Made by a program: the position numbers and the translations under genes. Below are positions 43,326 through 54,194 of a stretch of DNA of 64,000 bases, piece after piece. This DNA is from Cavenderia fasciculata. Lineage: Eukaryota; Evosea; Eumycetozoa; Acytosteliales; Cavenderiaceae. Under the pieces are notes generated by a model. It worked only from the letters and a program-made list of their open reading frames with translations. It searched no databases and had not been told where the DNA came from. The DNA lies in assembly GCF_000203815.1 (NCBI RefSeq), contig NW_004457695.1, forward strand, positions 992,001-1,056,000, written 5' to 3'. The stretch's first letter is position 1. The number at the start of each line of letters is the position of its first letter.

Positions 43326-44744
43326 TTAAAGTCTTGATTCATAAGCGGACCAAGATTGTTGACGATATTTAATAGCTTCTGATTTTGGATCGTTGGATTG
43401 GTAGATACCACGACCGACAATGATGACATCGGTACCCTTTTCCTTGATGACATAGTCTGGGGTGTTGTATTGTTGACCCATATTGTCACCCTTGCTATTG
43501 AATTGAATGCCTGGAGTCATCAAGACAAAGTTGTCTCCCATAGCCTCTAACTTTTCTTGGCAGATAAAGCCCAAGACAGCGTCGGCGTTTTGCTTGCCCA
43601 TCTCGATCATTTGGTTTGTGTATTCGCCAACACACAATGATCCCTTGGACGACATTTGAGCGAGGATCAACAAACCTGCTCCTTTTTGCTTGAGACCGTC
43701 TCTAAATCCATCGATGATGGCTGGACCGGCAACACCATGCACAGTGACAGCATCGGCCCATTTGCTGATATTATAAACTCCATTTTCGTATTGATACTTT
43801 ACAGTATTTCCAATATCTGCAAACTTTCTATCTTCAAAGATGATAAAGTTGTGTTTGGCAGCAATTGATTGTAATTGAGTGATAAAGTCTTGGTCGAAAT
43901 CTTGGACGATATCAACATGTGTTTTGAGACAACAGATTTCGGATCCGATGGCTTCGGCGAGTGCGAGGATTTCGCTCTTGTTGACCAAGTCAACTGCGAC
44001 GGCAAGGTTTGTCTTTTTGGATTCCATCAACTTGAAAAGCTTGACGGCAGCTGGGTTGGTGGCAAGAGTAACACGCTCGCCAAACGACTTGTGTACGAGC
44101 TTGGGTGCAACGGGCACCTGAACCGAGCGGTTTGCTTCGAGAAAGGCGCTGACGAGCTTGAGTGTCTCGCCGTCGAGTTTGCCAGCTTCAACAAGTGTGC
44201 TGATCAATTGTTCCATGGTAAAGATCGAGTGGAGACGTAATCCGTTGGCAGCGAGTGCTTGACGGGCACCTTGTTGACGATCGAGGAGTACAACAACGTC
44301 GGTGGTACGGAGACCGACCGATTTGAGGTCACGTACAGTCTCGAGCACCGAAGCACCGCTAGTAACGAGATCCTCAACGACGAGGACATTATCACCCTCT
44401 TTAAAGTGACCTTCGATGAGTTGCTTGGTGCCATATGCCTTGGCTTCCTTACGACGTACGACCATTGGCACATTATGAGCAATCGACATGCCAGTGGCAA
44501 TTGGCAAAGCCGTGTAGGGTACACCGCACACGATGGTTGGCTTGTCGCTCGATGCCTTGACATCGGCATCAGCATACACCTTTCTGTACATCATATCTCC
44601 AATGGCAGCCAACAAGGGTGGTGAGCTAACAGTCACACGCAAATCAATATAGATCGGTGACATGATACCCGACTTTAACTTGAATTGTCCCAACTTGACT
44701 GCATTGATTTCATGTAACTTTAATACTAATTCCTTGATATCCAT
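43326..44744 (-). CDS. pyr5-6: Bifunctional UMP synthase (orotate phosphoribosyltransferase-OMP decarboxylase)
   Basis: A single exon of 472 residues, the normal size. The N-terminal half is orotate phosphoribosyltransferase: [17 protein letters not shown] near the start, [20 protein letters not shown] and the PRPP-binding loop [20 protein letters not shown]. The C-terminal half is OMP decarboxylase: [34 protein letters not shown], and the catalytic lysine/aspartate array [20 protein letters not shown]; the phosphate-binding end is [16 protein letters not shown]. The enzyme makes UMP from orotate and PRPP in the last two steps of de novo pyrimidine synthesis, in the cytosol. The fused order OPRT-ODC is that of animals, plants and dictyostelids. 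Strong C/G-ending codon use indicates high expression. The gene is intronless. Confidence 0.97.
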   Translation of the reverse strand: MDIKELVLKLHEINAVKLGQFKLKSGIMSPIYIDLRVTVSSPPLLAAIGDMMYRKVYADADVKASSDKPTIVCGVPYTALPIATGMSIAHNVPMVVRRKEAKAYGTKQLIEGHFKEGDNVLVVEDLVTSGASVLETVRDLKSVGLRTTDVVVLLDRQQGARQALAANGLRLHSIFTMEQLISTLVEAGKLDGETLKLVSAFLEANRSVQVPVAPKLVHKSFGERVTLATNPAAVKLFKLMESKKTNLAVAVDLVNKSEILALAEAIGSEICCLKTHVDIVQDFDQDFITQLQSIAAKHNFIIFEDRKFADIGNTVKYQYENGVYNISKWADAVTVHGVAGPAIIDGFRDGLKQKGAGLLILAQMSSKGSLCVGEYTNQMIEMGKQNADAVLGFICQEKLEAMGDNFVLMTPGIQFNSKGDNMGQQYNTPDYVIKEKGTDVIIVGRGIYQSNDPKSEAIKYRQQSWSAYESRL

Positions 44745-45710
44745 ATTGTATAATATAATGACTGTGTCTTGTGTGTTGAGAGGCTACTAGTATGATGAAA
44801 AAAGTAAGTAAGATGAAAGATGAAGCAGACGAGTGATGCGATACAGTTAATGAACACACTACAAAAATAAATTTTAATTAAATTTCATTTTGTTTTTTTT
44901 CGGACCGACGCAGAGATTGATAGATATCTTTGAATGAAGCTCATTTGTAGTTTTAATGGATAAATGATTAAATGTTGAAAGATTCACTGTACACCAGAGT
45001 GTCAACCAGAAAAGATTTCTTAAAACATGCATCTGACAAAAGAGTAAGAGATAGTGATAAAGTAGTACGATCGATCATATGACTAACCTGTGTTCTTTTC
45101 AAACAAAAGATGGTGAACGATTATTGGTATTGACAATAATAAAACCAAAGGAGGCAGGTACTGAAGTACTTGACGCAATTGGTGTCGAGTCTTGTGCCAG
45201 CTATAAACCCGGCATGCGTATTGTGTGGCAACAAATCAAAGGTTACACCAAACATGATCATCGTGCATGTTTATGTTGTTGTGTTGCGTTTGGGTTTGTA
45301 TCCACACGATATGCATGCTCTCATGAATGTACCTATTTTAATAGAGACATTTATGATTCTAATGTCAAGATTGATGGTTTAAATTAATTCTAATCTAAAA
45401 AACACAAAGGTGTCAGTGAATAATAAAACAACATCAAATCATTTTGAAATTCATCCATCCCTCCCTTCATCATCATCATCAGCTGATGATGATAATTATA
45501 ATTGTTTGTTTGTTATTGATTAGAATTTATGTACATATAACATAGTTAAATTAAATTATTAGATTTGGTTGATTTGATTGTGTGGAATATTGAATATTAT
45601 CGATGATGATTGGTTCATTATTATTATTATTATTTGTATAGAGGTACATTAGGAATGTGAATGATAGTGATTATTATTATTATTAATTATTAGTTATTAA
45701 TTATTTAAAT
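44745..45710. other. Intergenic region with a possible small gene
   Basis: About 970 bases. The first 330 bases are the UMP synthase promoter side. 45070-45390 is G/C-richer and open in two frames (see the entry at 45079). 45400-45710 is AT-rich with ATC and ATT repeats. Confidence 0.45.
45079..45387 (+). CDS. Possible small ORF, unassigned
   Basis: A 102-codon frame starts at an ATG at 45079 (MTNLCSFQTKDGERLLVLTI, KPKEAGTEVLDAIGVES) and ends in TAA. It contains a cysteine-rich second half (HDHRACLCCCVAFGFVSTRY, CSHECTYF). The +1 frame over the second half is also open and hydrophobic, so the coding frame is ambiguous. No family recognised; it may be a remnant. Composition is clearly above the intergenic background. 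Confidence 0.3.
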   Translation: MTNLCSFQTKDGERLLVLTIIKPKEAGTEVLDAIGVESCASYKPGMRIVWQQIKGYTKHDHRACLCCCVAFGFVSTRYACSHECTYFNRDIYDSNVKIDGLN

Positions 45711-46484
45711 TTAGGATTTAATTGAAGATCTTTCTATTTGTTTTTGAGCATCACGTAATTTAAATACCAAGTCTTGTAGTTGATCCAAAGTGCATGCAAA
45801 CTCTACTTGTCCTTTTTGACCTTCCTCCTTTTCAGTGGTAAGATTGATCATGTAGACGGGAGTGTTTACCTTTTCAATTGAATTACTCTTCATAAAGTAA
45901 TCGAGACGCCAGTTGACATCGATGATATGTGGATAATGGAAATTGGTAATCGACAAGTATTTTCTAAGTTTGGTTCTATTGTTTGTGAAATATTGAATAA
46001 TAACATTGATTCTATTTGATGTTAATTTTTGTTCTTCCAATATACTCCTACACAAAAGTAAATAAAAAAAGTGTAAGTAACCCTATCATCATCATATATA
46101 ATCATCTTCTTCTTTGTTGTCTTACGAGATTGTGTCATTATCAATATTCAATTTCATAGATTCCAATATAAATGTGATTAATGCAGAATAGGTTTGTTTA
46201 ATTGCAATAATATCTATTCCTTTTAATGATCCATTATCTAAAAGACAACACAATGTAGTTTGTTAGTTCTCTCTCTCTCTCTACTTGGTGTTTCTATATC
46301 TCTCTCTCTCTCTACTTGTGTTATCTTTAACTTTCATACAAGTAAGCGTTTCTTCAGTGTCAGTCTTTAGTAAAACAGCAAATGAACAATCTACAATAGT
46401 CTTGAATGCCTCGGTTGGTATAGTCTTTTCATCAGACAAGGCTTCTAATCCTTTGATGACATCTTCACTTAGATTCATATTCAT
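45711..46484 (-). CDS. commd3: COMM-domain protein, COMMD3-like
   Basis: Exons 46484-46340, 46237-46126 and 46047-45711 (minus strand) give 197 residues, close to human COMMD3 (195). The N-terminal helical domain starts MNMNLSEDVIKGLEALSDEK and continues through EAFKTIVDCSFAVLL and DIIAIKQTYSALITFILESM. The C-terminal COMM domain contains the hallmark Trp and Pro residues in FHYPHIIDVNWRLDYFMKSN, then TPVYMINLTTEK, and the motif FACTLDQLQDLVFKLRDAQK. Ten COMMD proteins form the ring of the Commander complex, which works with CCDC22/CCDC93 and Retriever to recycle endosomal membrane proteins. D. discoideum is known to keep the full set. The intron phases (1, 2) restore each junction without a stop. 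Confidence 0.9.
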
Positions 46485-46812
46485 TCTTTATATTTATATC
46501 TATACTATATATATTTATATATATATCTGTGATTATCTATCTATCTTATCTCCTACTAATACTAAAATTAAATTAAATGAATGATAATATTTTTTGCAGT
46601 GAAAAGTCATGAGAATCTTTAGATCATCAGCTTTATTTATCTAATTATTGTTGTTCATAATTATATTATATTATTATTTGAACCTTGTATATTCATGTTT
46701 ATATTAACAAATGAAGTGAAAGCACTCTCTACTCTAGCTAGAGTGTACTTCTAATTATTATTATTATTTCTATGTGTATACCAAGTGGTAGCATTTGGTA
46801 GAGACAGATAGA
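46485..46812. other. Divergent promoter region
   Basis: About 330 AT-rich bases between the COMMD3 gene and the Crinkler-type gene, with AT repeats near 46500-46530. No other feature. Confidence 0.5.
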
Positions 46813-49037
46813 ATGATAACTCATTCACTTCAACTACCAAATACTTTCTCATCATCATCATTCTCATTTAAAAACATGTTGATCAAGAGAGAGATAATGG
46901 CTATCAGTATAGATAATATACCAATACCACCTGACAAGTATAAAGGTTGTGTTGGGTCATTATCACAGTATGTCAATGAAAACAAGTCATTGTTTGGTAT
47001 ACAAGAAGGTGTCATGTTTGATCTATACGAAGGTGACACTTTACTTGGTAATGTTACTCCTCTTACTTCACTTGGTCATGGAGTTCATTCAATAACTATT
47101 AAAAGTATGTTTCTTTTAAAAAAGAAATAAATATTTTATTTATTTCAACTTATTAATTTCTTTTCTTTTAATTATTAGGATTAATAATAAATGAAGATAA
47201 AATTAAAAAGGTATCATGTCAAGATTTTGAATACATTTCAAAATGGTTTAGTGAAAGATACAAGGTTAAAGATAAATCAAATAGTTTGACTGAAACCACA
47301 TTACCAATCACTGATAGAGAAAAGGTATTTGATATGATTGTATCATCCACCATGAAGAGATATATGAATCGTTTGGCTTTTGATAAAAAGGATCCTCAAT
47401 TTATTGTGATCTCTGGACCATTGGGTATTGGAAGGAGTAGAGTTTTGGATGAATTTGGTAAACATACTCTAGTTGATGGACTTCCTACTCAACAGATTAA
47501 TATTAATCTGTCGTATGGACCAGGATCGGAATTTGGATTGATTGAACAGGATAAATCGGCTGCACAGTCTATTTCCCTTAGAATCCTATACCAGTGGTTT
47601 GGAGTGTCGGTTGGTGAAACATTTAAACAATTTTGTTTAAATCTATCCGACACTTTTGATTTGGGTACGATGGATATATTTTCAAGTATTTCAATCATTG
47701 CCACTTCACAACTCGCTACTTTGAATCTCGATCTACCAACCATGATCAATATAGGAGTTGATGATTTACAAAGGATTCCAAGGGAAAAGGTATACAGGTT
47801 ACGAAAAATAATAGAATATTTGGCCGACCTTTTAGTCACTCCTCCTTCCTCGGTTTTATTCTTTAACATTTGTTTATCGACAACTGATCCTCAAACGGTT
47901 ATATCTCATTGCACGTCTCCAGTGTTTCTTATAACTATACCACCACTTTCATTAGAGTCATCAGTAAAGTTGGTTCAACAACAATTAAATTGTACAGCTC
48001 CCACTCCAAATAATATCCTCAAGGCTATTTTATTCACTAGGGGATGGCCAGGCCCGTTGAGTATGGTGATTCAAGTTCTCAAAAATAGAAAGGATTTTCA
48101 AAGCGTCAATACATCAACAATCGTAGATTCAACATTGCTATTATTGCAAAGTGCTTATGGGTTTTCTAAAGCCAACACTACATACTCGTTATTGGTTGCG
48201 TTGACAATATCTGGACTCGCGGTCAAAAGAGATTTATCAACACTTCCAGCAAGGGACTGGGAAGATCTCAAACTATTTGGATGTAGAGAAAATCAAGTAA
48301 CAGGATATCCCCTTATTTTTATAATGGCGTTTCTTCAGAATGGGAATCGGAATGTATACCCTCATGTGGAACCGATTTTTTATTCTTTAGAAGTCATCCT
48401 CGATCTAATTCAAAGAGTTTCTTTTGGACCACATGAATTCAAACAGTTTTGTTATCACCTTTTTATTGTCAAGATGTACTCTATTCACTTGCTCTATTGG
48501 CTTGGTATTGGGTTGAACAGACCATTGGCCACAGAGTATGAGGTTTCGATTCCTCTATCGGTACTCATCCTAGGACAAAAAGATACATATTACTTTTGTC
48601 AGAAATTTTCCTACAAAATACCGTTGATTTTAGTGGATCGCTCGGGAATGCCTCCTCTTAAACAACCAGAGTCCCCAAAAACACTCTTTCAAAACTCTAT
48701 CACCCTCAACCAATCGGAATCGGAACTGGGTCTTGTTGTTAGAGGAAATTCTTCTTGTATAAAGGAGGACCACACAGATTTCCTTTTGTGTTTTCTCCAA
48801 TTCAAACAAAACTCAGAGAAGGAAAGGGCAAATGAGTTGGATATTAAACAGATTTCATCAATCTCTTCATTGCATAAAACTATTCCCTCCAATTGTAGTA
48901 TCCTTACACTTTCAAACTCATCGTTTTGGCTCATTAAAGGGATTTCAGACAATCACCAAATTTATATCTGTATGAACAGTACAGGTGCCAAGTTCTTTAC
49001 TGTGTTTGAAGATTTTCTTGGACTATTGAATAAATAA
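46813..49037 (+). CDS. Crinkler-type protein: Ubl-like head, P-loop NTPase, nuclease-like tail
   Basis: Exons 46813-47104 and 47179-49037 give 716 residues. The head (residues about 30-105: MAISIDNIPIPPDKYKGCVG, GVMFDLYEGDTLLGNVTPLT, VHSITIKRLIINEDKI) resembles the ubiquitin-like header of Crinkler (CRN) proteins. The NTPase has a Walker A-like FIVISGPLGIGRSRVLDEFG, in which the usual GKT/S is GRS, and a Walker B-like TMINIGVDDLQRIPREKVYR. The C-terminus contains FLLCFLQFKQNSEKE, which lines up with the QxK motif of restriction-endonuclease-like folds (YVQVKHS in the related locus at 59318). CRN proteins are known from oomycetes, fungi and other eukaryotes, including dictyostelids; effector and transposon-derived roles have been proposed. 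The start could also be one of the later ATGs (46876, 46900). The Walker A lysine is replaced, so the NTPase may be inactive. Confidence 0.7.
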
Positions 49038-49127
49038 ATTTATTTGTTTTAACAATTTTAAAAATCATCGAATACTTTATCGATATTTATTTATATTTAT
49101 TTAAAACAAGTTTTTTTGAGAATTTAT

Positions 49128-49908
49128 TAATCGTTATTATTATTTTGTTGTTGTTGAGGGTTTGGGATCACATCCATTTCTATTGGGGGTTCACCATTTG
49201 GTCTGTTGGTTGAGAGTCGCTTCAAGAATAAAATGACTGCTATTACTATAATAGTGAATAGTAACACTGATAATACTACTGCCATGATTATATTTGTCCA
49301 TTGTTCAGAAGAAGTCTCTGTACATTGATATGGCAGATTGGAGTCATCATCAAGAATGAGTCCGTTGAAAACAGGATCGAGTTCAACTGATTGACTAAAC
49401 TGTGGGATATGAAAAGTAGTTAAAAGATTAAACCTTGGTTATTGATTTGTTGAGAGAATGTATCGTCTGCAAGAACTGTGACTTTAGATGGCATGGTTGT
49501 AGAGTTGTCCAAAATCATTCTACTCGCTATCTTGCAGTTGAGAAGTGTTCTTCCAACTTGAATTCGAGTCCATATGATTTGATGACCAGGTGATGCGTCA
49601 CTCCCTGTCTTCATGACGCCACACTCGTCATATTCAACTGAATCTGATCTTGTGTGAAATATGACTTGTAGAGTGTTGTACGGCGATGACCATACCCAGT
49701 CAACGATTGTAATCGTATATTTGAGAGAATTTGATGGCATTTGCATATCTTCACTGGCAAAGGTATTGATGGTGGTATTATAGAATTGACCAATTTTGAT
49801 TTGGATCTTGGTCGATTGATTGTTGATTGTACCATGGAATATTGATTCATTAAAAGATGTCAGATTATCTTGTGTTTGATTGACTTGTGTCCAAGATACT
49901 GAATCCAT
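49128..49908 (-). pseudogene. Truncated ComC/Tgr-like surface protein (distal ectodomain, TM and tail)
   Basis: From an ATG at 49908 (minus strand) a frame of 162 codons contains the membrane-proximal ectodomain repeat found in dictyostelid ComC/Tgr-type receptors: WTQVNQTQDNLTSFNESI, QIKIGQFYNTTINTFASED, NSLKYTITIVDWVWSSPYNT, LLNCKIASRMILDNST. Its stop at 49420 comes before the matching C-terminal part, which lies in another frame at about 49409-49128: LPYQCTETSSEQW, the membrane helix IIMAVVLSVLLFTIIVIAVI and a short cytoplasmic tail. The sequence between is too short for a normal intron and no donor/acceptor pair restores phase. Signal peptide and outer domains are absent. It is most likely a decayed gene; an intact but unusual gene is less likely. 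Confidence 0.6.
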
Positions 49909-49909
49909 C

Positions 49910-49937
49910 GAAATTGATCGAATGATTGATCAATTTC
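49910..49937. repeat. Perfect hairpin just upstream of the ComC-like frame
   Basis: GAAATTGATC, an 8-base loop, and GATCAATTTC. It abuts the ATG of the minus-strand frame. Confidence 0.7.
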
Positions 49938-50513
49938 TCGAATGATTTGGATTCCAGTCGTAATAATCTCCTCGCATATATCATATCCTCTTGTTTTGGA
50001 ATTCATCAGTCGCTTTCAAGGTTTGGTGTCTTGATATTAATGAGTATTGTTATTATTAATTTTAATCACTCTTTACTGTACTGTAATCTGAATTGATAGA
50101 TTGCTGTCATTGTGTATGTTTGCTGATTGTTGTCGTTGTGTTTTAACTATCGATAGTAGATACTAGTTTGTTTATACAATGATGATGATAAACTCAACAA
50201 CATGTTTGTATGTTGTTACACCTTGATAATAGTACAGCAAATACCAAGTATTAGAAGAGAAGATAGATACACAACATGACCAATGAAGAGGAAAAAAAGT
50301 CAAGGTAATTTTAGTAAAATAAGTAAGTTACTTTAAATTTATTTATTTATTTATTGATTAATAATCAACAATTCTCTAATAATGGGTCATAAACAATACC
50401 ACATTGGCAACTTCCAACAATCAGATATATATACAGACTTGTTGATTTGAATAGTTGTGGAATGAGCGAATGATCTTCTAATGACGGTCGATATTTTTGA
50501 CTTTGCCACCAAC
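49938..50513. other. Region between two ComC-like remnants
   Basis: About 575 bases. No gene is supported. The segment 50365-50510 is open on the minus strand (SQKYRPSLEDHSLIPQLF, IVGSCQCGIVYDPLLENC) in a frame that overlaps the end of the next gene and may be leftover coding sequence of the same family. Confidence 0.4.
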
Positions 50514-50753
50514 CTAAATTGGCAATGTATTTGCCTTGGCTGATTGCTTCTTGATGGTTCTTCTTCTCTTTAATAGAATGACTATCAATATAATATAGAA
50601 CAATATTATTGGTAGAGCTATTGCAAGGACGATGATTTGCCATTGTTTAAATCTTAATTCTTGTGTACATTGACCTGGCACATCGGTTTGAGTATGAATG
50701 GAACCAATATTAAACAATAAAACCATTATTACTATTATTATTAAATGTGACAT
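50514..50753 (-). CDS. Signal-peptide plus TM stub of a ComC/Tgr-like protein
   Basis: A 79-residue frame from ATG. It starts with a signal peptide (MSHLIIIVIMVLLFNIGSIH), then, after only about 12 residues, has the juxtamembrane and membrane part of the ComC-like family: VPGQCTQELRFKQWQIIVLA compared with LPYQCTETSSEQWTNIIMAV in the neighbour at 49128. The helix continues IALPIILFYIILIVILL and ends in a basic tail (KRRRTIKKQSAKANTLPI). The whole ectodomain is missing. It could be a product of internal deletion that still makes a tiny membrane protein, or a pseudogene. Confidence 0.5.
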   Translation of the reverse strand: MSHLIIIVIMVLLFNIGSIHTQTDVPGQCTQELRFKQWQIIVLAIALPIILFYIILIVILLKRRRTIKKQSAKANTLPI

Positions 50754-51062
50754 TGTTGAATAATATTATTTATGTGTAGTAATTATCTCTTCTTTTTCTT
50801 TATAATTGTTATAGTTTACACATTTAATTTTGTCACTTTGGTATTTGTTGGCTGATTAATCATTTTGAGTGATTGCCTCTCAAAAAAGATCGATTTATTT
50901 TTTCGGAAGGTGGTTTGTATTGTTGAGATAAAAATCTCATATACATCCTATCCTCTCTCCTTCGAGATCAGTAGTTATCTTTATATTTTTAATTGTTTTG
51001 TTATATATATCTATATGTTGTTATGGTTTTTGATATTTTAATTTATTATTATAGTTATTTAA
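50754..51062. other. Intergenic region
   Basis: About 310 bases, AT-rich, with a G/C-richer segment at 50870-50970. It would carry the promoter of the 50514-50753 stub. Nothing else is visible. Confidence 0.5.
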
Positions 51063-52653
51063 TTATTTATTATAGTCAATTTTTTGATAAGATGATAAAA
51101 CATAATGATAATTATTAATATTGAATAATGTTGTTTTCTCAATGACCAAAACCAATGACTTGTTGTTGAGACGTTTTAAATGTCTTTCGAGAATGCCAGT
51201 GAATGTAAAATCATCGCTGGCTCTAAAAGCAACCTTTTCGATACAAGGACTCTTTGCAATGGCCTCCAAGAGTGGTTCTAGATGTTTTCTTTTTTCTTTT
51301 TTAAAATCACTATAACAACCATAACTACTAAAGGTATTGCAAAAGTCGATCGATTTCAATGAACTGCTACTCGACATGATCAATGGGATGAGGAGGTGAA
51401 TATTACCTACATTTGTATTGAGTCGCAAAGTATGTAGATTGGAGAGTGGTCCACTGTACTTGAAAATACTCTCCATTCCTACTATTCCATCGGAAAAGGT
51501 ATAATTGAGTTCCAATACCTCGATTGATGGTGGTACCAATGGTCTCTCTTTGATATGGATCATAGAGCAGCTACATAAATAATCCAAGTAGGTTTGAGTG
51601 TACACCACCCCCACTGAACTTGAATCTTTCCTCTTACTATGAGATCGGTGATGGTCGTTGGTAATAGGTTGAATGGATATGGTGTACTTTGTTCGGATCG
51701 GAAATACAACTTTGTAATGGTTCGAGGTATACTTGAAAATACTCGACCCAAGTCGATATTATTACGTTCATTATTATTTAAATCCAAATGCAATGATTCG
51801 AGTTGGTGACAACTACCCAATACTCTACATATCTCGTCGGTTGATGTTTCTCTCTTGGCACAATGTCAAGCTGTTGTAAATGTACAAATACATCGAGTGG
51901 AGCATAGGTGATAAAACCAGAGATCTTGAATTTCTTGAGTGTTGGTATAGGTCTCTCGATCAAAGATGTCCATTCCGGTTGGCTATAATCAAATTCTAAA
52001 TTGTCATTGATCTGGATACCCGACACTTTGTTGTTGTTGACGACCTCTTCTCTAAACCACTTTGAATTGGCAGCAATGTACTTGGTGTTGGTATAGTCTA
52101 TATCTTGAATGACGAATTGAATGTTGTGATTGGCACTTGATAAAAGACTGAGATTGTGACGACTGAATCGATTGTACTCTTCAAGTGTCTTGCCTCTTGA
52201 AAGATCGATAGTCCAAGGAGATGTCAAACAAGCAGCAGTCAACTGTCTCCATGTTTTTGATACACTCGCCAGTGTATACATAAATAGATCTTGATTGGTC
52301 ACTTCTTGTTGTTGATATTCATTCTGTCGATGACTACACAACAAATAAATAATCTTTGATTGCACTGTCAATGGTAGAACGACACAACTACTACTACTTT
52401 TAAAATAACTATTATTACTTGTTGATTTAGTTGCTTTTGCTCTTTTTTTATCTCTATTCTTTCGTTGTTGGTCTAGTAATGTACTGATCATCGAAGATTT
52501 AGATGATGTCTTTTGATGATCGCGTATCAATCTTATAGAACATATGATTCTCAGATCTTGTTTTTGCATACTCTCCAACTCATCCTTTGTTTTTGTTTTC
52601 TCCCTCTTATCCTTTTCATCGTAATAATAGTCATCATCTATATTTTGACTCAT
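51063..52653 (-). pseudogene. SAP/F-box-like leucine-rich-type protein, copy 1 (frame broken)
   Basis: This copy parallels the whole gene at 55716-57398 from start (MSQNIDDDYYYDEKDKREK) to end (NINNYHYVLSSYQKIDYNK). The reading lies in three overlapping frames: 52653 to about 51860, then to about 51600, then to 51063, so two frame changes are needed. It also lacks, in frame, about 45 residues that copy 3 has after TYLDYL.SCSMI (the stretch SLEWVDFFSSPSSTIKHLYL and its flanks are gone). Shared landmarks are VQSKIIYLLCSHRQNEYQQQ, VSKTWRQLTAACLTSPWTID and ANHNIQFVIQDID. The breaks suggest a pseudogene, although two indels could also be sequence errors. Confidence 0.7.
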
Positions 52654-52770
52654 CTATAATAATATATATATATATATTCTGAATGAATGAATGATAGCAA
52701 ACTTCTAGTTCATACGTATGAACTACTATAAGAAATATTTTTTTACCTCTCCAAGTCATATAACACATGT

Positions 52771-53044
52771 AACCATAAATGCATGTCATTGATCTGGATA
52801 CCAGACACTTTGTTGTTGTTGATGACCTCTTCTATAAACCACTGTGAATTGGCAGCAATGTACTTGGTGTTGGTAGTGTGTCAATATCTTGAATGACGAG
52901 TCGAATGTTGCGATTGTTGATATTCATTCTGGCGATGACGACACAATAGAAAATAATCTTTGATTGTACTATATATATCAATGGTAGAACGACACAACAA
53001 CTACTACTACTATTGAAATAATCATTATTATTATTACTTGTCCG
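52771..53044 (-). pseudogene. SAP/F-box-like family fragment (internal deletion)
   Basis: Two separate pieces of the same family lie side by side on the minus strand. One matches the IAANSQWFKEEVINNKVSG region, the other the start region around SYFKSSSSCVVLPLTVQSK. The part between them in the whole genes is missing. It is a short relic of an extra tandem copy just upstream of copy 1. Confidence 0.75.
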
Positions 53045-53690
53045 GACGGTTCATATATGATAGTGGGATATAGCAGTTGTTGAATTGATTGTAATGTATG
53101 TTGAATGAGATAGATTGTTGCTTGTTGTTGATGAATTGATTAAGTTGATGAAGTTCTTGCTTCATTTTTTCTTCCATTGAATCTTAAGACAAAGCAAACA
53201 GTATTTGATTTTGATTTTAAAAGACAATAGACCACCAAATTAATTTTTTTATTTTTTTTCTTTGTGTGATCTTCAAGACTATCAGAACTATCTTCATCTA
53301 CAATCAAAGAAAAAAGAAAGAGAGAGCTAGAGAGATCGGCGGTTGAAAGAATGCTAAGATCATAAAAACATATTAAGATCATGATGAGCTCAATGATCAT
53401 ATTACATATTTAAACAGAAGAAAATGTATTCTTTTGTATGCATAAAGAAGCAACAGGATTGAAATAGAATTATTTATTTATTTAACCTTTAATCTTTATA
53501 GAGATATACTGTTCACATCTGATATCTTCGACATTCGTCTGAAGACATTTCAACTATTCATTGGTAGAATTAAACTAAATTAAAACAAAAAGAGGATTAC
53601 TAATCTTTTTTTTTTTTTTGTTTCAGTCAGTCATTCATTCATTCATTCATTCATTCATTCATTCATTCATTCATTCATTTAAATTTAATA
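53045..53690. other. Intergenic region ending in a CATT repeat
   Basis: About 650 bases. A minus-strand frame at 53140-53400 (SSDSLEDHTKKKNKKINLVV) is open but has no ATG-proximal features that I trust. A CATT repeat of about 12 units fills 53631-53680, immediately before the next start codon. Confidence 0.4.
53631..53680. repeat. (CATT)n microsatellite
   Basis: About twelve tandem CATT units end ten bases before the ATG at 53691, so they would form most of that gene's leader. Confidence 0.95.
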
Positions 53691-53930
53691 ATGGATAAAG
53701 ACGAAAGGATATTTCGTTTAGAACAGGAGCTTCTACAATTCAAGCAATTGTTAATGAATAAACAATTAAATCAAACAACTCAACACCAACAACCAAATCA
53801 ATCAAATTATCCATCAAACCAACAATATCAATATCAACCACAATCGAATCAATCAAATTATCAATCAAATTATCAATCAAACCAACAATATCAACCACAG
53901 AACAATTTAACAACTTTATCAATCTCTTGA
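53691..53930 (+). CDS. Small Gln/Asn-rich protein, unassigned
   Basis: A 79-residue frame from ATG in good A-rich context. The first 25 residues form a short coiled coil (ERIFRLEQELLQFKQLLMNK); the rest consists of imperfect repeats of NQSNYQSNYQSNQQYQPQ type, a prion-like composition. The repeats are partly tandem duplications at DNA level (ATCAATCAAATTATCAATCA). It ends LTTLSIS and TGA. It may be a real small gene or a chance frame through a CAA/AAT-rich tract; the coiled-coil start favours a gene. Confidence 0.4.
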   Translation: MDKDERIFRLEQELLQFKQLLMNKQLNQTTQHQQPNQSNYPSNQQYQYQPQSNQSNYQSNYQSNQQYQPQNNLTTLSIS

Positions 53931-54018
53931 ACATTAGCGCTTTTTAGGATCGTCAAGACGTTTGGTGAGACCAAATATTGGAAATATCAAAGTGGAGAAA
54001 GTACTAGAGTCAATCGAT

Positions 54019-54101
54019 ACCCTTTCAAGTTGAATCAATTGATTGTTCTCGTATGCACTCTATATTTGATCGATCAATCATTTGATTCAACTTGAAAGGG
54101 T
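54019..54101. repeat. 26-base inverted repeat, one mismatch, 31-base spacer
   Basis: Arm 1 (54019-54044) starts ACCCTTTCAAGTTGAATCAA; arm 2 (54076-54101) is its reverse complement except for one position. It lies between the Gln-rich frame and copy 2 of the F-box-like family, downstream of both genes. Confidence 0.9.
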
Positions 54102-54194
54102 TTGGTTGCTTCTTTGATCTTATAATTATCGTCGTATGTAAATAAAAAAAATCTTCTTTCAAGGTTATAATAATACAATTTTAATTTATTTAAT

